Both the position numbers and the translations under genes were made by a program. The notes under the pieces are model-generated. The model made no database searches and was not told the origin of the DNA. It was given only the letters and a program-made list of their open reading frames with translations. Positions 44,466 to 54,800 of a stretch of DNA of 64,000 bases are shown in pieces. Each line of letters opens with the position of its first letter. The first letter of the stretch is position 1. The DNA comes from Myxococcota bacterium (GTDB lineage: Bacteria; Myxococcota_A; UBA796; JAFGLY01): the NCBI GenBank assembly GCA_024276675.1, contig JAJRWT010000068.1, forward strand, positions 1 through 64,000. Direction: 5' to 3'.

Positions 44466-46924
44466 CCCGGGTAATCCCCCTGCTGGGCTGGCTCGTGCTG
44501 GTGCTCGCCATGGGCGTGGCATTGTCCCGGAGCCAGGCCCCCACCGAAAACGACTCCGGGGAACGCGAGATCTACTATGCCTTGTCCGACGGCCAACACC
44601 TCAGCATCCGGGTACCCACCAATACCCCGTGGATCCGGATACTGGCCCACCTGGAAACAGGCGATCCGGGCACTCTGGACGAGTCGACAACCTGGATATA
44701 CGGCTTGCGGATGCACCTGCAACCCGCCAACGGCCAACCCAGCGACCGGGAACACTGGACACGGTCACGCCAGACCTTCCTGCCCGATGGCTCCCCCATA
44801 ATGGGCGGCAATCGCGCCAGTACCGTGGTCAGCGACTCGCGAATCATCGAACTGGACACCGCCCATCTCATGCCCCAGGGCGGCATGCTCAGAGTGGAGC
44901 CGTTGCTGGAACAGCCTGAACAGCGTCTCCTCCTCCGTATCTTCCAGGAGCGCATCGCCCAACCCCTTGAACGCCTTTTGGTCTTCAACACACCGGAAAA
45001 GCGCAAGGAACGGATCCATGGAATCTACCCTTTCGGCTGGTATCAGCTCACATCCATGGAGCGTTTCCGGATCACCAACTGGGCCAGGGATCGCCTGTCG
45101 GCCGAAGAACTGACCGGCACGACAGTTCCTCTGCGCAGACTTGGTACACCATCTCCCGTCCGAACCACCCACGAGTCATCCTTCAGACTGGCCTCCGGCG
45201 AAGGGACGGTAATCAACCTGCACGGGCCCTGCACACTCCATGTCTCCAGCCAGTTGGAGTCCCCCCCCCCATCGGAAAAGGGCAAGCGCATCCCACTTCG
45301 ACTGGAGTTGGTGGACGCCTCTCCTTCTCCTGTAACGCCTGCCATCGAGCCGGAAGATCTGGATCCCTACCAGGTGGATGTTCCCCAGGGAGCCACGTGG
45401 AGCCTGCGCCTCATGAACGCCTGGGAAAACCCTCCCTTGCTGGTGAACTTCTCCCTGGAGCCCACCGCCGGCCACTCCTGGGGAGAGCCCCCGGGGGCGG
45501 CCGGAGAGCAGCCACTGGCCCCCGAGCGCCGGCGACTGACGGTCTACCACATCGCCCAGGATCTCCAACCCATCACGGTCCCCGTGGCAACGGGCGATCC
45601 CTGGGGCGTACTGGCCATCGAGGCCCGCCCGCGCACCTCACCGGAATGGCTGGCGGATCCCACCTCCGACGACCCCGAACTCAACCCGCCCACCACCATC
45701 ACCTTCACGGCCTTCGACGACTCGGGCCGACAGATCGGCGTGGGGCACTTCCAGGTGCCATTCGAGTACAGTCCATTCGAACGCTACGTGAACCAACCCC
45801 GACCCGAGATGAGCCGCGAGACCCGCCGGCACATCTTCCACGACTACCGGGCGTCCATAATCTCGTTCTCCGCCGACCGTCCCGTGGACATCCGTTTCCT
45901 GGTCCCCCTGGAGGTGGAACCCGTACAGGCGGCCAAGTACGATACCGGCCAGGACTGGATGGCTCGATACGCCCCATGGGAACTGGCTCCATACATCACC
46001 ATCACGCCCTACAACGTGGACCAGCTCGTGGAAGAAAACCGGCTGGTCCAGTTCGACGCCACGGTGCGCATCCAGCGGCGCCCCAGCGGCGGCAGCGAGG
46101 CGTATCGCAGCACGGAACTCCTGGAGCCACTGGGCTCCCCACCCCGCTATCCTCTTGTCGAACGGTTCCAATTTCCCGACTCTCCCTGGAAACCATGGCA
46201 CCGGACACTCATGGAACCAGAACTCTCCCTGGAGATTCCTGCCGGCGGATCCCTGGATCTGGACTACAGGGTGCCCACCGAGAGCGTAGGGCAGACCGCC
46301 TTTCTTCGCTGCGGAGCCACCGAACGTGGCGCTCTCATCATCGCCTCTGGCGGCACCATGCGTTTCGACCTGCTGAAACCAGGTACACAGGACTGCCACT
46401 TCAACGCCCCCACAGGGGAGTATCTGGCCGCCGCCCCCGGGAGCGGCCAGCGATGGGTACGAAGGACCGTCTACCGAGCCGATCAACAATCTCTCAAGGT
46501 ACTTCTCAACACCATCGATCGCAATCCGCTCTACGTCATCGTCCGAGCATACACACCCACCTGGACTCCCGCTCCCAGCCTGGAAATACATGTCGACGGC
46601 GGCAAGCCCCGTCGCGGTGTCGTGTTGTCCACATCTTTGACTCGGGGCAGCCGTAGCCTGAAGCTGGTCCCGAACGGCAGGACAGCCCGCATGGAAGACC
46701 AGGAACAAGGCACCATGGCCCGCTACAAGGGTGTAGTCCTCCTGCTGGGAGACGACCTGGAACCTGGTCCCCACGTCATCAGCGTTCGCACTCTCTGGGA
46801 AAAAGACGAACCAGTCTTCCCCGTGTTCCTGCGATTCGAGGCCACCAGCGCACCTACGCGACCCCAGGCCCCCAAAAACTGGGCAATGGGCTCCCACTGC
46901 CTGATCCCGGAGGATCCGTCATGA
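44462..46924 (+). CDS. Exported protein of the polymer cluster, unknown
   Basis: 820 aa from ATG 44462, overlapping the PgsC-like stop (ATGA). A signal peptide or anchor (VIPLLGWLVLVLAMGVALS) is followed by beta-rich sequence with no recognised domain; only three cysteines. Patterns such as SLEIPAGGSLDLDYRVP suggest several sandwich domains. Its position between the synthase subunits argues for a periplasmic role, for example a bridge between the inner-membrane synthase and the outer-membrane protein encoded at 47793. Confidence 0.7.
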   Translation: MTRVIPLLGWLVLVLAMGVALSRSQAPTENDSGEREIYYALSDGQHLSIRVPTNTPWIRILAHLETGDPGTLDESTTWIYGLRMHLQPANGQPSDREHWTRSRQTFLPDGSPIMGGNRASTVVSDSRIIELDTAHLMPQGGMLRVEPLLEQPEQRLLLRIFQERIAQPLERLLVFNTPEKRKERIHGIYPFGWYQLTSMERFRITNWARDRLSAEELTGTTVPLRRLGTPSPVRTTHESSFRLASGEGTVINLHGPCTLHVSSQLESPPPSEKGKRIPLRLELVDASPSPVTPAIEPEDLDPYQVDVPQGATWSLRLMNAWENPPLLVNFSLEPTAGHSWGEPPGAAGEQPLAPERRRLTVYHIAQDLQPITVPVATGDPWGVLAIEARPRTSPEWLADPTSDDPELNPPTTITFTAFDDSGRQIGVGHFQVPFEYSPFERYVNQPRPEMSRETRRHIFHDYRASIISFSADRPVDIRFLVPLEVEPVQAAKYDTGQDWMARYAPWELAPYITITPYNVDQLVEENRLVQFDATVRIQRRPSGGSEAYRSTELLEPLGSPPRYPLVERFQFPDSPWKPWHRTLMEPELSLEIPAGGSLDLDYRVPTESVGQTAFLRCGATERGALIIASGGTMRFDLLKPGTQDCHFNAPTGEYLAAAPGSGQRWVRRTVYRADQQSLKVLLNTIDRNPLYVIVRAYTPTWTPAPSLEIHVDGGKPRRGVVLSTSLTRGSRSLKLVPNGRTARMEDQEQGTMARYKGVVLLLGDDLEPGPHVISVRTLWEKDEPVFPVFLRFEATSAPTRPQAPKNWAMGSHCLIPEDPS

Positions 46925-47796
46925 AGGCGAGTCACATGGGGCTGGCGATCCTGGCTCTGCTGGTCATGCCCCCGCGGGCCAGCGCAGGCGATCTATGGTC
47001 TCTGGTGGAGCTAAACCGCCATGATTCCTCCTACCAGGACGCCAACCTGGAAAAGGCGCTACGAATAAGGCAGATCACCTCCCTGCTGGCCGCTGCCGCA
47101 CCAACGGGACAAGTCCCCGACACGGTGGAAAGCCTGGTACGAGAAGCCAGCATGGTGCTCGAGTACCACGGCGATCACGTCCTCCTGCGCAGCGGCCCCC
47201 ACGAGGCCGACGGTCTATACGCCTTCCGGCTGGGCGGCCAGACCTCCTCGTTGGTGCTACAAGCCCCCCACGGCTGGTACGACCTGGACACGGGGCGCCT
47301 GGTGGCCGCCTTGTTCGAAGGCGGCACAGGCGCAGTCGCCTGCTTCAACACCGCCCATCGCTACCTGGGTCAGGAGAGGCGCGCCACCGGCGCCGACGTG
47401 GCCCACCGCCCCGGTTCCGCATTCCAGGCAGCCACCATCGGCCTGGCGGATGGCCTGGCAGATCCCATGGTGGTGCAGGTGCATGGTTTCAGTGACCAGG
47501 AATACTCCTATTCAGCCGTAATATCCGGCGGGCTCGCCTTTCAACCGGCTCGCTGGGTCGAATCCTCGGTTCGTCTCCTGAACCCGCTCCTGGGGGCGCA
47601 TGGTCCGGTCGTCACCTCGACGATGGTGCCAGGCCTGGCCGCCACCACCAACGTCCAGGCGCGTGTCCTGGCGGGCCACGCTCGTTTCCTGCACCTGGAA
47701 CTCGCCCCGGAGGCCAGGAAATCCCTCGTGGAAAACCCGGACCAGCTCCGGGAGTTGGGCACAATCCTCCAAGATTTGGCGGAGCGTCGCAAATGA
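46921..47796 (+). CDS. Exported zinc-hydrolase-like protein, PghP/N-formylglutamate-amidohydrolase type
   Basis: 291 aa from ATG 46921, overlapping the preceding stop (ATGA). Signal peptide LAILALLVMPPRASA. It has the scattered motifs of the PghP/N-formylglutamate amidohydrolase fold: APHGWYDLDTGR (about 111), NTAHRYLG, DVAHRPGSAFQAATIGL (about 159), VVQVHGF (about 183) and near the end HLELAPEARKSL, in place of the family's QLEIS. Members cut poly-gamma-glutamate or formyl-glutamate with a bound zinc. Here it would trim, release or recycle the polymer in the periplasm. Sequence similarity is modest, so the assignment is an inference supported by its neighbours. Confidence 0.6.
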   Translation: MKASHMGLAILALLVMPPRASAGDLWSLVELNRHDSSYQDANLEKALRIRQITSLLAAAAPTGQVPDTVESLVREASMVLEYHGDHVLLRSGPHEADGLYAFRLGGQTSSLVLQAPHGWYDLDTGRLVAALFEGGTGAVACFNTAHRYLGQERRATGADVAHRPGSAFQAATIGLADGLADPMVVQVHGFSDQEYSYSAVISGGLAFQPARWVESSVRLLNPLLGAHGPVVTSTMVPGLAATTNVQARVLAGHARFLHLELAPEARKSLVENPDQLRELGTILQDLAERRK

Positions 47797-50700
47797 AGTG
47801 GCTGCTTCTCATCGCTGCTGCCTGGTCCGGCCGGTGGATCCCCCAACAGCCGATGGAGATCTCTCCACAGGATCCCATGGTACTGGAGCAGGGCACCGAT
47901 TCTCGATACCTCTTCCGAGTGAAGGACGAGACCGTGATGCTCCGTGCCCACAGCGGGAACCTGCTCATCCCGCTGAAGGCAGGCCCATCCGGCACATACC
48001 TGCTCCCCCCCAACGACGGTCGCAGAACCGTCTCCATAACCCCCGACGGGGACTCCAGGCTTCTCTGGTGGTCCGAATCCAGAGATGGCGAAGCCCAGGC
48101 CTGGAACGACTACGAGATCCCGCTGTCCAACTGGGCCCACCACGGCGGTGACCTGCCCGCTGCCCCTGAACCAATACCCGCCCTGGAACTCGAATGGATG
48201 GCCCGCAGGCAGGCGATGGACTCCAACGCCGAATCCGACGGCGACCTGCTCCTGCTGATGGCAGAAATGGAGCTGGAGGCCTTTCGGGCACGATCAAGCT
48301 CGGACCACGCCAGTCGGAAGGCCCAACAGTTTCTCGTCGCCTCGGGGGAGACCCACGAGATGGAGTTCAAGGGCCCAGGCGTGGCCGTATTCCGAAGCAG
48401 GATTCTGATGGAGGGGGAACCCTACCGCCATTATTCCGTGAACCTGACCATGGACCAGCAGCCAGTGGGCAGGAACGAACTCTTCTCCACACAGGACTCC
48501 CTGGAACCTGGCTGGGGATGGCCCCGTAGTCACCTGGTGGCGGTACCGCCAGGCCGCCACACCGTCTCGTTCTCCGTAGCCGAAGGGCAGGACTGGAACA
48601 TCGTCCAGGTGGAGCAGCGAGCGGAGCTGCTGCGCCCATCTCTTGGTCGCTTCCTGGCAGCCTTCCCCCACACGAATCTCCTCCCCGGTCGCACCCTCTC
48701 CCTGGGGCCGGTGGCCAAGATGGAAATCGCCCACATCGTCGGGGATGCCAGGGTGGTAGAGTTGGCCGAAGACCTGCTCTCCACGCCGGCTTCGCCCCTT
48801 GCGAGAGCACGCCTGGTGGAGCATCTCGATGATCCGGAACAGGCTTTGTCGCTCTACCGTTCTTCACCACCGACGGCCATGATGGCCCTGGCCCTGGCAC
48901 GCAGGTGGATCACACGCCACGACGTGGATCCCTCTCCCCTGCTTCAAGACGGCCAGCTTCTTCCAGCGGATCCGGCCATCCTGGCCCAGGTGGCCGATGC
49001 TCTCTCCACCGGCTTCCTGCGCTCGCGGTCGTTGGCCATCAGGGATCTTGCCGGAATCTCCTCCCTGGGGACCACGTCCACCCGCTGGTCCCAGGTGATA
49101 CCGGCTCAACCGGGTGAGCCCATCAGGGTCCTGGGCACTGGAGGTGGAATCCCCAGGGTCATAGTCAAGCCTGGACTGTACGCCATCGTAGACCTGCCCC
49201 AGGCCAGTCTGCCCGGTCGTTTTCCCGTGCTGCGCCTGGAGGCCACGGACTGGGTGCGCTACCGCGTGGATGGCCAGGAACGCGAAGGCCGTGGCAGACT
49301 GGACGAAGCCCTTGCTCCCGGCCCTCACCGCATCGACGTGGAAAAGGGCCAGATCGTCGTAATGGACGGCCTTCTGGCAGAGGGCCAGTTGCAGGCGCGT
49401 GACCGTGCCGCGGGGAATCTTCCCAACCACTGGACCATCCCCGACCCCGGAGCCGCCACGCAGATCCGGGTCACCATAGACGGTCCACCGGGCAGGGTGA
49501 TGTTCCGCTTCGACGACGGCAACATCCTGGAAGTACAGCACGAACCCAGCAACCTTGACCCGGACGCCACATCCACCGGCCAACCACTGGATCCCAACCT
49601 TGGCCAGGTTACCCAGGCGCTCATTCCGCTGGGAGCGTATGCGACCACCATCGAGGCCCAGGGCACAGCGGGTCTGCGGGTAGCCATCACCCTTCGACGC
49701 AGCACGCGGCAGGGCGAGGCCACCCTACCCGATCCCGGCCCGGACCCCATGGATACCCTGGCCAGGATCAGCCGGGAGATGGTGGACCAGGAAGATCCGT
49801 TCAAAAAGATCCAGCTTCGACTCAGCAGAGCTTCCTGCCTGGCCGCCCTGGGGCTTCAGGTGTCCGCCCAGGCCGAGGGCCGGGCCATCGCCGCCTCGCC
49901 CCAGGCCACCCCGGAGCAGCGTGCAGTGGGATATGCTCTCTACAAGTCCACGATACCCCCCGTACACAGTTCAGGCTTTCCCGGACCCGCCACGGTGGAC
50001 GCCGCGCTGGCGTGGGCTGGTCTCAAGCTCAGCCATGTACCCCAGGGGCCGGAGCTGGCCCGGATTGCCGAGGAACTCCTCCCACCAATCTCCTGGCCGC
50101 TGCATCGTGAAGCCAGCTCCTACTACCTGGCCTCCGGCGACGTGGTGCGGGCGTGGATCCAGGCCGAAAAGGCAGGCCCACTGGGCAGGCTCGCCAGAAT
50201 GCGGGCAGCCGGTGCTGGCGACTGGCAGCGTATCCAGCGAGTGGATCACAACGCGGGGACCATTCGCAAGCAGGTTCCCCGTCTTCCGCCGGATATCACC
50301 GACGGCGTCTACACCCTGAGCCGGGAATACATGCTGGGGGCTCCCTGGAAGGACGGCACATACAACGTCATCAGGAAGGACCACAGCAACGTGTTCCATT
50401 TCCAGGGCCAGGGGGAGCTGAGCCTCCAGCTCCTCCAGCGCGACGAGACCTTCGCCATCGACCCCGAGCCCATCGAGATCTCGATTCGCCTGGATGGGCA
50501 ATCACAGGATCTGCTCCTTCGGGAAGGTCACGTGGAGCAACTTTCCTGGAACCTGGAAGATGGCAAGCACGAACTCACGGTGGGTCCGGTCACCAGGGAT
50601 GGCCATGCACTGCTGCTCATGACGACCCTCGGTGGAAAAAACATTCCTCCTCAGATCACCCTCCCCGCCCATCGTCTGGGCAGCGTGGGAGTCAAGGCCA

Positions 50701-51884
50701 CCGTGGCAGGTCCATGTCTGCTGCGAATCCGCGTGCGGGACAACGGCCCCGTGACAGCCGCGGTGGATGGTGAAACCTACGACGTGGACGGTCTTCGCGT
50801 GATTCCCATCAGCCATGTGGGCCCGACGGATGTCCGTGTTACGGGCCTTCCCAACGCGACAATTACACTCTCCCGCCTGAATCCCTGTTCACCGCCCACG
50901 GACAAGCCCCTGGAACTCCCCCGCCCCCTGGACACCAACAACCCATCTCCCGATGCCATCAGGGTCACCGCCCACTGGATGAACGACGTGGCGCTGCCCG
51001 ATCCCCGCATCTATGCACCCATGGAACGGGGAGCCACCATGGTTGCATCCACAGAGGCCGGCAACGACTCCACCGGCGTTCGGGATCTAACGGAGCGTTA
51101 CCTGTACCTCGGGGCCAGCGCCGAGATCCTGCACCGCCTTGGTACCTACCGCCACTGGAGCGCCGCCCAGGTCCAGCTTCGCGGCAGTCCAGACGGAGCC
51201 CCGGGCTCCCGGCTGGCCATGGAATGGGTAACCGCCTACTGGCCCCATCTCTTCCGGCTCAAGAACAGCAACGGCTACTCGGGGGGGGCGGGGCATGGCG
51301 ACCTGTCTGCCCTGTACCGCCACCGCGTGTTGTTGGGGCCATGGTGGCAGACCCAGCCCTACCTGTCCGGGCACCTGGGCTACTGGACCGCAGCTCCCAC
51401 CGCTACGGTGGACCCGCTGGCATGGAACTCCTACGACGCCAGGCACTGGGCGGGACTGAGCCTGGGCAACCTGCTGGACTGGCGACCTTTGAGGGACGGG
51501 CGAGTTCGCCTCTCCACCGAACTGACCAGCAACGTCAACATGACACTTGACCGAGTGGACATGGGCATCCAGGCGGACCTGCTGGCCCCTGGGGATCTGC
51601 TGCTGAGCTTTGGCCCAAGCACCGGCTACCGCTTCCAGGACGATGACCGAAGTACCGCCTACTGGCGCACCAGGTTGGATTACGCTCTCTCATGGGCCTG
51701 GTACTCCCGGTCGGAACATCGCTGGAAGCTCTCTGCACAAATGAGCTGGTATCCTTCCGATGCCACCGTCGAAGGCAACGTGGCTCTGGATTTCGAGCGG
51801 AGTCCACGCCGTGGCCTGCGGGACCACTCGCCCCTTGACCAGGTCTTCACCAGCGCCCTGGACCTGCCTCTGGAGCTGCCATGA
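47793..51884 (+). CDS. Very large exported protein with probable outer-membrane beta-barrel end
   Basis: 1363 aa from ATG 47793, overlapping the previous stop (ATGA). Signal peptide MKWLLLIAAAWSG. The long middle has alternating beta-rich and helical-repeat parts (a TPR-like block around 640-800: ASCLAALGLQVSAQAEGRAI). The last 260 residues show repeated amphipathic strands ending in aromatic residues (WSAAQVQLRG, RLAMEWVTAYWPHLF, HWAGLSLGNLLDW, YALSWAWYSRSEHRWKLSAQMSWY), as in a small barrel. The terminal residue is Pro, not the usual Phe. A role in moving polymer across or to the outer membrane is inferred from context. Confidence 0.7.
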   Translation: MKWLLLIAAAWSGRWIPQQPMEISPQDPMVLEQGTDSRYLFRVKDETVMLRAHSGNLLIPLKAGPSGTYLLPPNDGRRTVSITPDGDSRLLWWSESRDGEAQAWNDYEIPLSNWAHHGGDLPAAPEPIPALELEWMARRQAMDSNAESDGDLLLLMAEMELEAFRARSSSDHASRKAQQFLVASGETHEMEFKGPGVAVFRSRILMEGEPYRHYSVNLTMDQQPVGRNELFSTQDSLEPGWGWPRSHLVAVPPGRHTVSFSVAEGQDWNIVQVEQRAELLRPSLGRFLAAFPHTNLLPGRTLSLGPVAKMEIAHIVGDARVVELAEDLLSTPASPLARARLVEHLDDPEQALSLYRSSPPTAMMALALARRWITRHDVDPSPLLQDGQLLPADPAILAQVADALSTGFLRSRSLAIRDLAGISSLGTTSTRWSQVIPAQPGEPIRVLGTGGGIPRVIVKPGLYAIVDLPQASLPGRFPVLRLEATDWVRYRVDGQEREGRGRLDEALAPGPHRIDVEKGQIVVMDGLLAEGQLQARDRAAGNLPNHWTIPDPGAATQIRVTIDGPPGRVMFRFDDGNILEVQHEPSNLDPDATSTGQPLDPNLGQVTQALIPLGAYATTIEAQGTAGLRVAITLRRSTRQGEATLPDPGPDPMDTLARISREMVDQEDPFKKIQLRLSRASCLAALGLQVSAQAEGRAIAASPQATPEQRAVGYALYKSTIPPVHSSGFPGPATVDAALAWAGLKLSHVPQGPELARIAEELLPPISWPLHREASSYYLASGDVVRAWIQAEKAGPLGRLARMRAAGAGDWQRIQRVDHNAGTIRKQVPRLPPDITDGVYTLSREYMLGAPWKDGTYNVIRKDHSNVFHFQGQGELSLQLLQRDETFAIDPEPIEISIRLDGQSQDLLLREGHVEQLSWNLEDGKHELTVGPVTRDGHALLLMTTLGGKNIPPQITLPAHRLGSVGVKATVAGPCLLRIRVRDNGPVTAAVDGETYDVDGLRVIPISHVGPTDVRVTGLPNATITLSRLNPCSPPTDKPLELPRPLDTNNPSPDAIRVTAHWMNDVALPDPRIYAPMERGATMVASTEAGNDSTGVRDLTERYLYLGASAEILHRLGTYRHWSAAQVQLRGSPDGAPGSRLAMEWVTAYWPHLFRLKNSNGYSGGAGHGDLSALYRHRVLLGPWWQTQPYLSGHLGYWTAAPTATVDPLAWNSYDARHWAGLSLGNLLDWRPLRDGRVRLSTELTSNVNMTLDRVDMGIQADLLAPGDLLLSFGPSTGYRFQDDDRSTAYWRTRLDYALSWAWYSRSEHRWKLSAQMSWYPSDATVEGNVALDFERSPRRGLRDHSPLDQVFTSALDLPLELP

Positions 51885-54800
51885 ACCCGCACATTCCCAG
51901 GGGAGGCGGTCCGGCCACGCCAGAGGGGCGCGCCCTGGCTGGCGGCCTTCATCCACTTCTCACCCGCCTGCGCGGTGCGGAGATCGATGAGCTGGCTGGT
52001 CGCGTGGAAGCCGAGATCACTAGACAGGACGTAGCAAGGGGCAGCCCGGAAGGCCAGCGGCTGGAAACCGAACTTCTGCTCGACGAAGGCCAGCGGTTCA
52101 TGCGTCTTCGACGCGATGCGAGAGAGGCCCTGGCAGGGTTCCAGAGTTCCGTCCAGAGAGCGCCGGATCTCGCCACGTTGAAGACCCTGCTGGAACATCA
52201 TATTCGAGCCACCCGTTCTGGAGCGGATCTCCGGCGAGATCTGCGAGCAACCAGGCGCTGGCTCGACGCTGACGCCTTGAGTGAGCGCATGGAGGCCCGC
52301 ATCGAAGCCTATGGGGCCTACCTGGAACTGCTGGCCTGCCTGCTCTTGGGCAGGGAGCTTCCAGCTCCAGGAGTGGACCTGATGCGCAGCCTGCTGGACG
52401 ACGAACGGCTGCCCACACGTCGTGCCGCGACGCGCACCCTCACCACCTGGGCCATCTCCACAGTTTCGAAGCACGGTCCACGGGCCGTGCAGGCAGAAAT
52501 CCTCAACGCCATCATCAAGATAGCCAAGGATCCAGCCGGAGATCCCATAAGCTCTCGCCACGCCCTGCGGATCGTCGAAGCCCTGCTGCCCCAGGACCAG
52601 GAAGATATCCTCCTGGAACGGCTTGAACCGCCACCGACATCCCAGGTCGCAGAAGACGAACCCACCATTGGGCCCCATTCACCGGCCCTGCCGGCAGATT
52701 CCGCTACGCGCGACGACTTCCTGGTGAGAGCGCAGGCGGTTCGCATCGCCCACGACATCGGCGGCCACACTGCCCGCAGAGTCTACGCCCTGGCTCGCAG
52801 GGATCCCTCCGAAACCGTGCGTTACGCCCTTGCCGACGGCTTGGCCGGCCGCGGAGACCTTTCGTCCCTGGTCCAGCTCGAACGCCTTGCCCAACAGGAT
52901 CCGGCTCCCTCCGTCCGTGCACGCGCCTCGTACCACCTGGAAAACCGGCGCAGGGCATCCGAGACGCCCGGCAACGGCACCGAGGAAGCCCAGACGCCAG
53001 AGCACACCTTTTTCACCGAGACCATCGCCGCTGTTTCCGCTCTCCAGGAGCTGGCGGACGAACTGTCCACTCTCCCGGCGGGTCGTTCGCGCGTAGTACG
53101 GCTCGCGCCTGGCACCCAGCCCACCACGCTGGCCCAGGCGCTGCTTCCACATGTCCAACACGACCACGCCTTCTCGCTGGAACCCCTTAGGGCAGGGCGC
53201 GTGCGGGTCCATCGAGGGGAACGTAGGGTCATCCGGCTCTGGCGCCTTCTGTGGGAGCTACGCCATCCATCCTCCGCCAAGCGGCAGGCTGGTGATTTCG
53301 TCACCGGCACGACCATGCCCGGCAGGATTCGCGTTCCCAGTGCAGGAATGGCCGAGGTGACGCCAACGGGAATCCCCTCCCAGCCGGTGCTGTCCGAGCG
53401 TTGGCAGAGCTGGGGACCCTGGTTGCCCCTCCCCGAGCAATACCTGGACTCCCTGGCGTTTCGCGAACTCACCATCGTCTGCACCCAGGGGATCACGTCT
53501 ATCATGCGCCCTCGCGGGGCCTTCCAGCGGCTCAAGGCCTTTCTGCTGCTCTCCTTGAGAATGCCCCAGATAGACTCGCTACGACTGGTTTCTCTGGAAG
53601 CCCGCGATACCCATGATCGCAGGAGCTTCACCAGGCGCATGGAGAGCCTGGGATTCCAGACCGAGTTCCTGTCTTCCGGCCAGACCGGAGCTGGAGGCCA
53701 GGAAATTCCTGGATTCTTCAGTGACCACAAGCAACTCCGGGATCCGGAAAACGACACCGAGGCTCCCACCGACCCTGGATGGGGACGCCATCCCCTGCTG
53801 GCACCATTGACTTCCATCATCGCCGCCCGCCAGAACAGGCCCACCGAGTTGGCCATCTTCTGCATAACGCTGGCTGTTCTGTTCCTGGGGCGCCTTGCCT
53901 GGCTCCTCCACAGGACCCGCAGCTCCCGCCGCGCCATCCCCCTGGTCATCGGCGGCTGGGGAACTCGCGGAAAGAGCGGCACCGAGCGGCTCAAGGCAGC
54001 CATGTTCCAGGGGCTGGGCTTCCAGAGTCTGTGCAAGACCACAGGCTGCGAGGCCACGGTGCTGCACGCGGCGCCGGGAGGTCCCGCCACCGAACTCTTC
54101 ATCTACCGTCCCTACGAAAGAGCCACCATATGGGAACACACCCAGGAACTCTACCATGCCTCCCGCCTGGGATCTCCCGTGTTCCTGTGGGAATGCATGG
54201 CCCTTCGCAGCCAGTACGTCCAACAGCTTCAGCTCATGTGGACCCGCGACGATATCTCCACCGTAACGAACACCTACCCCGATCACGAAGAGATACAGGG
54301 ACCATCGGGAAGAGACGTGGCCGAATCCATATCTTCCTTCCTGCCGGCCCGCGCCATGGCCATCACCACCGAGTCCCAGATGGGTCCAATCCTTCGTGAC
54401 ATGGCACACAAACGTGGAACTTTCCTCCTTGAGGTCAGCCGGGAGCAGGTGGACTCGCTGCCTCGCGACCTGTTGGCCAGGTTTCCCTACCAGGAGCACC
54501 CCGCCAACGTGGCGCTCGTGGCGCAGATGGCCAAGAGCCTCCAACTGGACCCGGAAGAAGCCATCATTCTCATGGCGGATCAGGTCGTCCCCGACCTGGG
54601 GTCACTGGCCACCTACCCCAGACTGCGCCACCTGGGTCGAATACTCGAGTTCTCCAATGGCATGTCGGCCAACGAGCGAGCTGGATTCCTCAACAACTGG
54701 CGCCGCACCGGTTTCGACTCCCACGACACCTGGAAGGACGCGGCTACCTTCCACGTCACCGTGGTCAACAACCGGAGGGACCGGGTTCCGCGCTCCAGGA

